Source: Candidatus Mycobacterium methanotrophicum (lineage in GTDB: Bacteria; Actinomycetota; Actinomycetes; Mycobacteriales; Mycobacteriaceae). From it: DNA of 64,000 nt. Position numbers and translations under genes: made by a program. The notes below the pieces were generated by a model. It was not told where the DNA came from, made no database searches, and was given only the letters and a program-made list of their open reading frames with translations. Of the stretch, positions 25,952 through 34,614 are shown piece after piece. How positions within the stretch are numbered: position 1 is the first letter of the stretch; each line of letters starts with the position of its first letter. Where the stretch lies: assembly GCF_023515995.1 (NCBI RefSeq), contig NZ_CP097320.1:4464001-4528000 (forward strand), in the 5' to 3' direction.

Positions 25952-27099
25952 GCTTCGCTTTCCGGCTCCGGCCTGTCCGGTTCGGCTTGGATCATCGACG
26001 CGTCTTCGTCGTCGGCTCGCTTCGCCGCGGCGAACGGATCTTCGGCCAGTAGCACTTGGAATGCGTTGTTGAAGAACGCGACCGTCGGGACGGCCAGCAG
26101 CGCGCCGACGACCCCCGCGAGCACCCCGCCCGTCGAGATCGCCACCACCACGGCCAGCGGATGGATCGACACCGCCCGGCCCATCACCAGCGGCTGCAGG
26201 ATATGCGCCTCGAGCTGGTTCACGCCGATGAGCACGCCCAGCGTCATCAGCGCATAGAGAAAGCCCTTCGCCAGCAGTGCAACCACCACGGCGAGAAAGC
26301 CGCTGAGCACCGCACCGACCAGCGGGATGAACGCACCGAGGAACACCAACGAGGCCAGCGGCAGTGCCAGCGGCACGCTCATGACGGCCAACCCAGCGCC
26401 GACTCCGGCCGCGTCGACCAACGCCACCAGGAAGGTGGCCCGCACATAGCCGACCAGCGAGCCATAGCCCGCGCTGCCCGCGGCCCGCACCCGCTCCCGG
26501 ACGTGGGCCGGGAAGATCTTCGTCACGTAGGCCCAGATATTGCGGCCACCGTAGAGAAAGAAGGTCAGCGTAAACAGCGTCAGCAGTGCGGCGGTGAGGA
26601 TTTCGGTGACGGTGGTCGCGGTGGACAACGCGCCGCTGGTCAGCTTCGCCTGATTGTCCCGCAGCGCCTGGATCGCCGCGTTTCCGGCGTTCTCGATCTG
26701 TTGACGGCTCAGATGCAGTGGCCCCTCGATCAGCCAGTTGCGGGTGGAATCGATGCTGCGGCTGACCTGGTTGACCAAATCCGGCAAACCGATGACGAAC
26801 TGGCTGATGACGAACGCCAAGATGCCGCCCAGAATCGCGAACGCGCTTAGTAGCATCAGGGCGACCGCGCCGGCGCGGGGCACCCCTCGCTTATCCAGCC
26901 AATCGACGGCCTGGACCAGCAATGCGCTCAACATCAATGCCAGCAGCAACGGGACGACGATGATTTCCAGCCGCTCGATGACCCAGAGCAACGCGACCAG
27001 CGCCGCCAGGATGACCAGCAACCGCCACGACCAGGCGGCGGCCTTACGAACGAGAGGTTCGACGGAATCGCCGTAATCCGCGTCGGCCTTCGGCGGCAT
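25948..27099 (-). CDS. AI-2E family (UPF0118) membrane transporter, Rv0205 homologue
   Basis: 383 residues with about eight membrane helices. The family hallmark regions are a paired N-terminal hairpin (ILAALVALLWVIERL, VVPLLLALMLSALLVQAVDW), a long periplasmic/amphipathic segment (residues about 110-170) and the C-terminal FIPLVGAVLSGFLAVVVAL with GVLIGVNQLEAHILQPLVMG. Members export or import diverse small molecules, and the substrate cannot be inferred. The C-terminal tail is acidic. It is convergent with mmpL3; both stop codons share the palindrome CTAG at 25948-25951. The same gene lies between mmpL3 and Rv0204c in M. tuberculosis. Confidence 0.88.
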   Translation of the reverse strand: MPPKADADYGDSVEPLVRKAAAWSWRLLVILAALVALLWVIERLEIIVVPLLLALMLSALLVQAVDWLDKRGVPRAGAVALMLLSAFAILGGILAFVISQFVIGLPDLVNQVSRSIDSTRNWLIEGPLHLSRQQIENAGNAAIQALRDNQAKLTSGALSTATTVTEILTAALLTLFTLTFFLYGGRNIWAYVTKIFPAHVRERVRAAGSAGYGSLVGYVRATFLVALVDAAGVGAGLAVMSVPLALPLASLVFLGAFIPLVGAVLSGFLAVVVALLAKGFLYALMTLGVLIGVNQLEAHILQPLVMGRAVSIHPLAVVVAISTGGVLAGVVGALLAVPTVAFFNNAFQVLLAEDPFAAAKRADDEDASMIQAEPDRPEPESEA

Positions 27100-27204
27100 G
27101 CGGCTTAGCCTAACCGCGGCGCATGGGTCACCGTACGCAAATACAGTCCGACACCTGCGCCTTGCACCGATCTCGGCGCGACCTGCCCGGCTACGCTACA
27201 GCAC

Positions 27205-28335
27205 GTGTCTCCCGACGCACCGGGGACGAACGTCAACGGTCAGCACGAAGAACGTGCCCGCGGCACACACTGGTGGGTGCGCTGGGCCGTTTTGGGCGTC
27301 GTCGCGATCGTGCTGGCGGTCGAGGTGGCGCTGGTGTGGGACCAACTGGCCAAGGCCGCCCAGAGCCTCTACTCGGCGAAATGGTGGTGGCTGCTGGCCT
27401 CGGCCGCGGCGGCCGTCGTCTTGATGCACAGCTTCGCCCAGGTGCAGCGGACCCTGTTGGCATCGGCGGGGGTCCACGTCAAGGAATTGCGGTCAGAGGC
27501 CGCCTACTACGCGGCCAACTCGCTGAGCACCACACTCCCCGGCGGTCCCGTGCTGGCGGCGACGTTTCTGCTTCGCCAGCAACGGATTTGGGGCGCTTCG
27601 ACATTGGTGGCGTCGTGGCAGCTGGTGACGTCTGGTGTGCTGCAAGCGGTTGGGCTGGCACTGCTGGGCCTGGGCGGCGCGTTTTTCCTCGGGGCGAAGA
27701 ACAACCCGCTTTCGGTGCTGTTCACCCTCGGCGGCTTCATCGCGTTGTTGCTGCTGGCGCAGGCGGCGGCGTCGCGACCGGAACTGATCGACGGAATCGG
27801 ATCCCGGGTGTTGTCGAGGGTCAACTCCCTTCGTGGCCGGCCAGCCGATACCGGCCTGGCCAAGTGGCGGGAGATGCTCGCGCAGCTCGAATCGGTCACC
27901 CTGAGCCGTCGCGCGTTGTCGTCGGCGTTCAGTTGGTCGCTGGTCAACCGGTTCGCTGACGTCGCCTGCCTCGGCTTCGCTGCTTACGCGGCCGGGTATC
28001 ACGCCTCAATCGGCGGGCTGACCGTCGCCTGTGCGGCCGCCCGCGCGGTGGGCACGATACCGCTGATGCCCGGCGGCCTGTTGGTCGTCGAGGCGGTGCT
28101 GGTACCTGGATTAGTGTCTAGCGGGTTGCCGTTGTCCGGCGCCATTTCGGCGATGTTGATCTACCGGCTGATCAGCTGGTTGTTGCTCGCTGCCGTCGGC
28201 TGGGCGGTGTTCTTCTTCATGTTCCGCACCAAGAGCGACGCCGACCCCGGCGGCGACGAGGTCGACGACGACTCGGTCGCCGCCGAACCGGGCGAACGCG
28301 CCGCGATCGAACTGCCGGGAGACCCGCAAAACTAG
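27205..28335 (+). CDS. Polytopic membrane protein, lysylphosphatidylglycerol-synthase-TM/UPF0104 type (Rv0204c homologue)
   Basis: 376 residues with about eight membrane helices. Motifs of the UPF0104/YbhN flippase-like family are visible: AAYYAANSLSTTLPGGPVLA (near residues 95-115), WSLVNRFADVACLGFAAYAAG and the C-terminal IPLMPGGLLVVEAVLVPGLV. There is no catalytic aminoacyl-transfer domain, so lysinylation activity is not expected, and lipid transport or flipping is possible. The start is GTG 27205. The acidic tail after the last helix ends nine bases before the end of the convergent haem-binding protein gene. Conserved in place within the mmpL3-mmpL11 cluster. Confidence 0.82.
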   Translation: MSPDAPGTNVNGQHEERARGTHWWVRWAVLGVVAIVLAVEVALVWDQLAKAAQSLYSAKWWWLLASAAAAVVLMHSFAQVQRTLLASAGVHVKELRSEAAYYAANSLSTTLPGGPVLAATFLLRQQRIWGASTLVASWQLVTSGVLQAVGLALLGLGGAFFLGAKNNPLSVLFTLGGFIALLLLAQAAASRPELIDGIGSRVLSRVNSLRGRPADTGLAKWREMLAQLESVTLSRRALSSAFSWSLVNRFADVACLGFAAYAAGYHASIGGLTVACAAARAVGTIPLMPGGLLVVEAVLVPGLVSSGLPLSGAISAMLIYRLISWLLLAAVGWAVFFFMFRTKSDADPGGDEVDDDSVAAEPGERAAIELPGDPQN

Positions 28336-28343
28336 CCGCGCGA

Positions 28344-28919
28344 CTACTTGACCGCGCTCAGTCCCGGCATCGCCGCCGCGCCCTGGGCAACCGGAGCCGC
28401 GGCCGGGACGCCGCCTGCGGGCGCCGCGCCCTGGGCTCCCGAGATGGCCTGCGCAGCGGCATTGGGCAGACCGCCCGGCAGGCCACCGGGTAACCCGCCC
28501 GGCAGGCCGCCCTGCGCACCCTGCATGATGCCGAGCACCTGGGGAAGGCTGATCGGCAACTTGCACCTGCTCGACAGCCCGGCGAGCGGCAGCGCGATCG
28601 TCTGCATGTCGCTGGCCGCCTTCGGGTTCGCCTCGAAATAGCCCGTCAGCGAATTGACCGACTGCGGTCCGGCCGGCTCCTGCAGGGCGCTGGTCATCGC
28701 CTGGTTGGTCTCCGGATGCCCGTCCAGGTAGTCGCCGGCCGACCTGGCCACGTTGCCGATCGTCCTCGCCATCTCGCTGGCAGCACATGGATCAGACGCC
28801 CCGGCCGCCGACGGCGCCGACAACAGCGCCACCGCGGTGGCGCCACCCAACGCTGTCGCGGTCAGGACACCGAGCAGCCGTCGGCGCAACGTAGCAGTAC
28901 TCCCGATCAGGGAAGTCAT
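28344..28919 (-). CDS. Secreted haem-binding protein, Rv0203-like
   Basis: 191 residues from ATG 28919 (GAGGAG upstream). A long signal peptide ends near SAPSAAGA, and the mature start is SDPCAASEMARTIGNVARSAGDYLDGHPETNQ. The segment to about residue 140 (SLTGYFEANPKAASDMQTIA, PLAGLSSRCKLPIS) matches Rv0203, the extracellular haem carrier that passes haem to MmpL3 and MmpL11. Two Cys residues are placed to form a disulfide. A C-terminal extension absent from the 136-residue Rv0203 consists of GGLP repeats followed by Ala/Gly/Pro-rich sequence. The gene is divergent from mmpL11, supporting the haem role. Confidence 0.83.
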   Translation of the reverse strand: MTSLIGSTATLRRRLLGVLTATALGGATAVALLSAPSAAGASDPCAASEMARTIGNVARSAGDYLDGHPETNQAMTSALQEPAGPQSVNSLTGYFEANPKAASDMQTIALPLAGLSSRCKLPISLPQVLGIMQGAQGGLPGGLPGGLPGGLPNAAAQAISGAQGAAPAGGVPAAAPVAQGAAAMPGLSAVK

Positions 28920-29187
28920 ACAGGGCTCCTCATTGGTTTGGGGGCAAACGCCCAGGCGCCATCCTGCCATCGAGTCCGAGGGTGGCCAACTCAGCGGACA
29001 AGACACTGCTGACACGCTCCCATCGTTGCGGAGTTGTTGCAGCTCAGCGAGCCGGAAGCGGTCTCGCCACATAGCTTGCTGGGGTAGGGTCGGCCGCGAA
29101 ACCGTGCTGCGATCGCAAGCGCGGCGAAGCCGGGCGCAGCGGGTCGCCGCGAAACCGAATACGGGGAGTGAAGAAATCCAGCACTTC

Positions 29188-32181
29188 ATGATGCGCCTCA
29201 GCAGCAACCTGCGCAGATTCCGCTGGCTGGTCTTCACAGGTTGGCTGCTCGCGCTGATTCCCGCGATCTATCTGATGATGACGCAGGGTGGGAACCTCAC
29301 CGGCGGGGGCTTCGAGGTGGCCGGATCGCAGTCGCTGCGTGTGCATGACGAGCTCGAGCAGCATTACCCCGAGCAGGGCACGTCACCGCTGGCGCTGGTG
29401 GCGGCGCCGCGCGCGGATGCCAGCTACCAAGACATGAACGCCGCGGCGGCGTTTCTGCAGCAAGTCGCCGGCCAAGTCGCCGAGGTCGCGGTGGTCAAAA
29501 ATCCGGCTCAGCCGCCGCCGCAGCCCGATCGGCCGTATGTGGTGTCGTTGCGCCTGGACTCCTCGAACAACGGCAGCGCCAGCGATGCCGCCAAGAAGCT
29601 CCGCTCAAAAATCGGCATCCAGGGCGATCGGCCGGGACAGATGCAAAACGGCCACGTCCGGCTGTACGTGATCGGCCAGGGCGCGCTGAGCACGGCCGCG
29701 GCGGCCAACACCAAACACGACATCGCCGCGGCCGAACGCTGGAACCTTCCGATCATCCTGATCGTGTTGCTGGCGGTGTTCGGTTCGTTTGCCGCCGCCG
29801 CGATCCCGCTGGCATTGGGCATCTGCACCGTCGCCATCACCATGGGACTGGTTTCTCTGCTGTCGGCCTACACCACGATGTCGGTGTTCGTCACCTCGAC
29901 GGTGTCGATGTTCGGTATCGCGCTGGCCGTCGACTATTCGCTGTTCATCCTGATGCGCTTCCGCGAAGAACTGCGCGCCGGACGTCAGCCCCAAGAGGCG
30001 GCGGACGCGGCGATGGCGACGTCCGGGCTAGCCGTCGTGCTGTCCGGGATGACCGTGGTCGCCTCGCTCACCGGCATCTACTTGATCAACACCCCAGCGC
30101 TGGCGTCCATGGCCACCGGCGCGATCCTCGCGGTGGCGGCCGCGATGCTGACCTCGACGACGATGACGCCGGCGGTGCTGGCGACGTTCGGCCGGGCCGC
30201 CGCCAAGAGATCCGCGATGCTGCACTGGTCGCGGCGACCCGAAACGACCCAGTCGCCGTTTTGGAGTCACTGGATCGGCTGGGTGATGCGCCGGCCGTGG
30301 GCGTCGGCGCTGGCCGCGTCGGCCGTCCTGATCGCCATGGCGGTGCCGGCGCTGTCGATGGTGCTGGGCAACAGCCTGCTGCGGCAATTCGACTCATCCC
30401 ACGAGATCCGTGCCGGGGTGTCGGCGGCGGCCGAGGCGCTCGGTCCCGGCGCGCTGGGCCCGGTGCAGGTGCTGGTGACCTTTCCCGACGGCGACGCCTC
30501 GGCGCCCGCGCACGCTCAGACGCTGGCGGCGATCGGCCACGAAATGGCAAAGGCGCCCGGCCCCGGCGTGTCGGTGGCGCCGCCGGTGTTCGCCGACAAC
30601 AACACCAGCGCCCTGTTGTCCGGGGTGCTGTCGGTGGATCCCGAGGACCTGGGCGCCCGTAGCACCATCACTTGGATGCGGGCCCACCTGCCTGCGGCGG
30701 CGGGGACCGGGACCGCGCAGGTGGCCGTCGGCGGACCGACGGCGCTGATCAAAGACTTCGACGACCGGGTGGCCGCGACCGAGCCGCTGGTATTGGTTTT
30801 CGTCGCGTTGATCGCCTTCGTCATGTTGCTGGTCGCGATTCAGTCGGTGTTCTTGGCGTTCAAGGGCGTGCTGATGACGGTGCTGTCGGTGGCCGCGGCC
30901 TACGGCAGTTTGGTGATGGTCTTCCAGTGGGGCTGGCTGGAGAAGCTGGGATTCGCGCCGATCACCTCGATCGACAGCACAGTTCCGCCGCTGGTGCTGG
31001 CAATGACCTTCGGCTTGTCGATGGACTACGAGATCTTCCTGCTGACCCGGATCCGGGAACGGTTCTTGCAATCCGGCCACACCCACGACGCGGTGGCCTA
31101 CGGCGTCGCCACCAGCGCGCGCACCATCACCAGCGCCGCGTTGATCATGATCGCGGTGTTCATCGGTTTCGCGTTCGCCGGTATGCCGTTGGTAGCCGAG
31201 ATCGGGGTGGCGTGCGCTGTCGCGATCGCGGTGGACGCCACGGTGGTGCGACTGGTGATGGTGCCCGCCTTGATGGCGATGTTTGCCCAGTGGAACTGGT
31301 GGCTACCGGGCTGGCTGCACCGCATCCTGCCCTCGGTCGACTTCGAAAAGCCGCTGCCAACAGTCGATCTCGGCGATATCGTGATGATCCCCGAGGGCAT
31401 CTCGGCGCCGGTGGCGCCCGGTGCAGACCTGCGGATCGTGCTGAAGTCTGCAGCGAGGCTCAAGCACTTGGCGCCAGACGCGATCACCGTGGCCGACCCG
31501 TTGGCCTTCACCGGATGTGGACGCAACGGCGAACTCCGCGGACATGTCACCGGCGGCGACGATGCCGCCAGTGCGCGGTCGGCCGAGGCCGCCGCCCCCA
31601 CCCGGACCAACGGCAATTCGACGGCCAAAAAGCTCTCCGGCGGCTTGTCACATCACGGCGTCGCCCGCACCGCGCCCCGCGCGGTGCGGGCCGTGCATCC
31701 GGTCACGCTGTGGCGCGGTCGCCTCTCGGTGGCGTTGGACGCATTGGAAACCGAGGCAGCAACCCAGGCCGAGACCGACCACCCGATGTTCGAGCGGCGC
31801 AGCCCGGTGGAAACCACCCGCGTCCAGTTGCCCACCGGCGACCGGCTGCAAATCCCGACCGGCGCAGAGACGCTGCGGCTCAAGGGCTACCTGATCATGT
31901 CGCGCAACAGCAGCCGCGATTACGCGGAATTTGCTGAGCTGGTAGACACGATGGAAGCCCAGACCGCCGCATTAGTGCTGGCCGGTATGGATAGGTATTA
32001 CTGTTGTCAATCATCCAGGCGGCAATGGATCGCCACCCAGTTGGTCCGCCGGCTCGCGGATCCACACCCAACGGATCTCGACGACGAGCATTGGCCCAGT
32101 CCGGATGCCAAGGCAAACTGGGAGGAGGTCAGGCAGCGCTGCCTGTCGGTGGCAGTGGCCATGCTGGAGGAGGCGAGGTGA
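29188..32181 (+). CDS. mmpL11: RND-family lipid transporter MmpL11
   Basis: About 997 residues from ATG 29188 (a second ATG follows directly; GGGAG lies some 14 bases upstream), near the 966 of Rv0202c. Two RND repeats carry Asp-Tyr proton-relay pairs, LAVDYSLFILMRFREE (D249-Y250) and GLSMDYEIFLLTRIRER (D613-Y614). The periplasmic loops are smaller than in MmpL3. The C-terminal cytosolic region from about residue 745 is long and includes an R/G-rich segment and the family-specific ETTRVQLPTGDRLQIPTGAE block. MmpL11 exports monomeromycolyl diacylglycerol and mycolate wax esters and takes part in haem uptake with Rv0203. Translation is coupled to the next gene by a GTGA overlap. Confidence 0.95.
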   Translation: MMRLSSNLRRFRWLVFTGWLLALIPAIYLMMTQGGNLTGGGFEVAGSQSLRVHDELEQHYPEQGTSPLALVAAPRADASYQDMNAAAAFLQQVAGQVAEVAVVKNPAQPPPQPDRPYVVSLRLDSSNNGSASDAAKKLRSKIGIQGDRPGQMQNGHVRLYVIGQGALSTAAAANTKHDIAAAERWNLPIILIVLLAVFGSFAAAAIPLALGICTVAITMGLVSLLSAYTTMSVFVTSTVSMFGIALAVDYSLFILMRFREELRAGRQPQEAADAAMATSGLAVVLSGMTVVASLTGIYLINTPALASMATGAILAVAAAMLTSTTMTPAVLATFGRAAAKRSAMLHWSRRPETTQSPFWSHWIGWVMRRPWASALAASAVLIAMAVPALSMVLGNSLLRQFDSSHEIRAGVSAAAEALGPGALGPVQVLVTFPDGDASAPAHAQTLAAIGHEMAKAPGPGVSVAPPVFADNNTSALLSGVLSVDPEDLGARSTITWMRAHLPAAAGTGTAQVAVGGPTALIKDFDDRVAATEPLVLVFVALIAFVMLLVAIQSVFLAFKGVLMTVLSVAAAYGSLVMVFQWGWLEKLGFAPITSIDSTVPPLVLAMTFGLSMDYEIFLLTRIRERFLQSGHTHDAVAYGVATSARTITSAALIMIAVFIGFAFAGMPLVAEIGVACAVAIAVDATVVRLVMVPALMAMFAQWNWWLPGWLHRILPSVDFEKPLPTVDLGDIVMIPEGISAPVAPGADLRIVLKSAARLKHLAPDAITVADPLAFTGCGRNGELRGHVTGGDDAASARSAEAAAPTRTNGNSTAKKLSGGLSHHGVARTAPRAVRAVHPVTLWRGRLSVALDALETEAATQAETDHPMFERRSPVETTRVQLPTGDRLQIPTGAETLRLKGYLIMSRNSSRDYAEFAELVDTMEAQTAALVLAGMDRYYCCQSSRRQWIATQLVRRLADPHPTDLDDEHWPSPDAKANWEEVRQRCLSVAVAMLEEAR

Positions 32182-32699
32182 CGTTGGCACCCGACCGACG
32201 CCACGGGTCGCCGCATCGGCCGCCCGTCCGTCGCAATGTCGAGCGGCCCGTCGAGGTCTGGCCTACCTCGGCCATTCGCTCGGCGCTGGAGGGTGGCGAC
32301 ATAACCACCTGGAAGCAGATCGCGGTGGCGATCAAACGCGACCCGTACGGGCGCACCGCCCGCCAAGTCGAAGAAGTTCTGGAGAACTCGCGGCCCTACG
32401 GCATTTCCAAAGCGTTGGCGGAGGTGCTGGACCGCGCCCGCGACCACCTCGAGGCCAACGAGCGGGCTGAAGTGGCCCGCCACGTGCGGTTGCTGATCGA
32501 ACGGTCAGGGCTGAAGATGGCCGAATTCGCGTCCCGGATCGGGGTGCCCGCCGACGAACTGGGGGCCTACCTCGCTGCCACGACCAGCCCGTCGGCGTCG
32601 TTGATGATCCGGATGCGCCGGCTGTCCGACCGGTTCGCGAAGGCCAGAACTCAACAGCCGTCTCAGCCGCCGCCCCAGCGGCCGGCCCGCGGGCACTGA
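32178..32699 (+). CDS. Helix-turn-helix type conserved protein (Rv0201c homologue)
   Basis: 173 residues from GTG 32178, whose GTGA overlaps the mmpL11 stop. The N-terminal part (TSAIRSALEGGDITTWKQIA, VAIKRDPYGRTARQVEEVLE) and the C-terminal SGLKMAEFASRIGVPADELG, followed by AYLAATTSPSASLMIRMRR, look like a Cro/XRE-type helix-turn-helix. A DNA-binding role is therefore plausible, but no target is known. The tail is Pro/Gln-rich. Conserved beside mmpL11 in M. tuberculosis. It overlaps the next start by ATGA, forming a three-gene coupled unit. Confidence 0.78.
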   Translation: MTLAPDRRHGSPHRPPVRRNVERPVEVWPTSAIRSALEGGDITTWKQIAVAIKRDPYGRTARQVEEVLENSRPYGISKALAEVLDRARDHLEANERAEVARHVRLLIERSGLKMAEFASRIGVPADELGAYLAATTSPSASLMIRMRRLSDRFAKARTQQPSQPPPQRPARGH

Positions 32700-33154
32700 T
32701 GCTCGGCGAACCTGACGATGTCACGCTGCGGCGCATCTTCGCCGAAACCCGCGCCATCGCGGTGGTCGGCGCATCCGACAAGCCGACGCGGCCAAGCCAC
32801 GAGACCTACGCGTATCTGGTCTCGACCGGCGAATACCAGGTTTATCCGGTCAATCCGGCGATCACCGAGATCGACGGCGCCGCAGTGTGTCCGGGCTTGG
32901 CGGATTTGCCGCTGGTACCCGACATGGTCGATGTGTTCCGGCGGTTCGATGAGTTGCCATCGGTGCTGGCCGACATGCTAGCCCTTGACCAATATCCGAA
33001 AATCCTTCGGCTGCAACAGGTTTTTTGGCTGCAACAGGGTTTGTGGCATGAGCAAGTAGGCCGCGACGCCGAGGCAGCTGGCATGCGGGTGGTGATGGAC
33101 CGTTGCGATGGTCGAGCACGCCCGGCTGCGCTGAGGTTGGTCAGCGGGCGTTGA
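32699..33154 (+). CDS. CoA-binding-domain protein (YccU type)
   Basis: 151 residues forming one Rossmann CoA-binding domain: RAIAVVGASDKPTRPSHETY at the N-terminus, then YQVYPVNPAITEIDGAAVCP and DMVDVFRRFDELPSVLADML. The end, AEAAGMRVVMDRC, keeps the conserved Cys near the C-terminus. Stand-alone members of this family bind CoA or acyl-CoA; enzymatic activity is not established. It begins at ATG 32699 within the ATGA overlap of the helix-turn-helix gene. I do not recall it between Rv0200 and Rv0201c in M. tuberculosis, so it is an addition here or a loss there. It contains a local repeat, LQQVFWLQQGLW, around residues 104-115. Confidence 0.85.
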   Translation: MLGEPDDVTLRRIFAETRAIAVVGASDKPTRPSHETYAYLVSTGEYQVYPVNPAITEIDGAAVCPGLADLPLVPDMVDVFRRFDELPSVLADMLALDQYPKILRLQQVFWLQQGLWHEQVGRDAEAAGMRVVMDRCDGRARPAALRLVSGR

Positions 33155-33830
33155 TCGGTGCGACGTCCAGCACCAGCCAATGGTCGCTCTTCTTGGTCAG
33201 GGTGACGTGCAACGCCAGCACCGCATTGCTGGGCGGCTGACCCGGTGCGTTCTGCGTAGCGCGCAGGACCACCGCGACGGCGGCCGCAGCGGGCCCGATC
33301 GCTTCGACGCCGGCTTCTAACATCTCGGCGGAAGCGGTGACGTTTCGATGCGCCAAATCCGCGGTGGCCTTGGCGAAGTTGTCCTTGAACGCGGTCGCTT
33401 CTTCGGGCACCATCATCGCCGCGGCCCGATCGATCGAGGCCATCGGTTGCTGCGGTGAGAACCTCGCCGTCGCCTCCGCCATCGCGGTCGCTATCCGAAC
33501 CACCTCGGTCGCGTCGGCCGTCAGCCGGCGGTCGGGCAATGTCCAGTGGGTGTAGCCGGTCAGCGCCGCCGACACCACCGCCGCCGCGCACAGCCCGACC
33601 ACCGCCAACCGCAGAGCGGGCGCGTCGTCGTCGGTGCCGACGGTGACCGAATCCCGGCGCAGCAGCCAGACATTCACCGCCACACCCTGGACGATCAGCA
33701 GCACCAGAATCGAACATGCCGACACCCACCACCGCGGCCAGCCCAGAACGATCCCGATCGCCGACATGGCGGCGATCGCGGCCACCGGCGCCGCGATATC
33801 AAAGGCCAGCACCCGCCAGGCGTTCCTCAT
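33141..33830 (-). CDS. omamB: Orphaned Mce-associated membrane protein OmamB
   Basis: 229 residues, the exact length I recall for Rv0200. Two or three N-terminal hydrophobic segments (AAPVAAIAAMSAIGIVLGWP; VSACSILVLLIVQGVAVNVW; VVGLCAAAVVSAALTGYTHW) precede a soluble periplasmic domain of the Mce-associated type (residues about 130-229: DNFAKATADLAHRNVTASAE, LHVTLTKKSDHWLVLDVAPI). In M. tuberculosis OmamA/OmamB work with Mce transporters away from the mce operons. It overlaps the upstream gene by ATGA and converges with the CoA-binding gene, the two 3' ends overlapping by 14 bases. Confidence 0.85.
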   Translation of the reverse strand: MRNAWRVLAFDIAAPVAAIAAMSAIGIVLGWPRWWVSACSILVLLIVQGVAVNVWLLRRDSVTVGTDDDAPALRLAVVGLCAAAVVSAALTGYTHWTLPDRRLTADATEVVRIATAMAEATARFSPQQPMASIDRAAAMMVPEEATAFKDNFAKATADLAHRNVTASAEMLEAGVEAIGPAAAAVAVVLRATQNAPGQPPSNAVLALHVTLTKKSDHWLVLDVAPINAR

Positions 33831-34459
33831 CGGACCGACTCGAGTCGCGAGATCATCGGCTTGCCGTCCACGTCGGAGACTGCCAACCGCAGGTTCCAGT
33901 GCACCGTCTGCGGTTTGCCGCCGGCGTTCTCGCTGACCGACGTGGCTACCACAATGACGGTGTCGGTGCGACTGGCAACCGAAGTCGGCAGTTGCTCAGC
34001 CGGCGCGGGCCGGGGTGCGCCCGGCTGGCTGTCCAGGTCATGGCGCACCGCTTCGAGCGCGACCGCCTCGACCTGACCGTGGCTGGTCGAGTGCAGCCGC
34101 TGCACCACTTGCTGATAGGGCTGCATGGCGGAGTCGAAATCGGCGTTGAGTTCGCCGACGGTCCCGTCGTGCAGCCGTTGCAGGCTGGCGGCGACGTTGC
34201 TGGCGTTCATGTTGATCAGCACGCCCGTCCAGTCGACGGCAGCGCGCATGGCTTGGCTCTGATAGCTGCGTTCGGCGACGTCACTGCGGTGCGCCAGCCA
34301 AATCACCGCAGCTAGCGCGATCGCGGCCACGGAAAGCGCGCCCAGCGCCGCCGATGCCACGCCGTAGCCGGAGATGAAAGGGCCCTCGAAACCATCGGGG
34401 TATTGCTCCGGTGCCGCTTCATCTGCCGGCTCGGCCACTGGCTTGGTCTGCTCGGGCAT
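33827..34459 (-). CDS. omamA: Orphaned Mce-associated membrane protein OmamA
   Basis: 210 residues, the counterpart of Rv0199. A cytosolic N-terminus with many Glu and Pro is followed by one membrane helix (about residues 33-55, ASAALGALSVAAIALAAVIW) and a periplasmic Mam domain. That domain has ESxxMRAAVDWTGVLINMNA-like opening, NVAASLQRLHDGTVGELNAD and a C-terminal beta region (VHWNLRLAVSDVDGKPMISR). OmamA stabilises Mce1 and Mce4 complexes and supports lipid or cholesterol import in M. tuberculosis, so it probably assists the mce1 operon 16 kb away. It is divergent from zmp1 with about 155 bases of shared upstream sequence. Confidence 0.87.
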   Translation of the reverse strand: MPEQTKPVAEPADEAAPEQYPDGFEGPFISGYGVASAALGALSVAAIALAAVIWLAHRSDVAERSYQSQAMRAAVDWTGVLINMNASNVAASLQRLHDGTVGELNADFDSAMQPYQQVVQRLHSTSHGQVEAVALEAVRHDLDSQPGAPRPAPAEQLPTSVASRTDTVIVVATSVSENAGGKPQTVHWNLRLAVSDVDGKPMISRLESVR

Positions 34460-34614
34460 GGGCGCGAGCCTAGCCGTTGGTGGTCCTCGAGATTGCGCCT
34501 ATGATCGTGATTTTCTGGAAAACCACGACCATACAAGCAGTTTCAACGCAGCGACACCTCAGGCTGCATCCAGTTGCGATGACTCCGTGTTGCTGAGATG
34601 GTAAGGATGGTGTG

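Noticed and set aside
30672..31937. 421-codon plus-strand frame within mmpL11
   Set aside because: Arg/Gly/Asp-rich +1 shadow of mmpL11.
33141..33154. Possible truncation of the CoA-binding gene where it overlaps omamB
   Set aside because: The 14-base overlap of two convergent 3' ends leaves both proteins at normal length.
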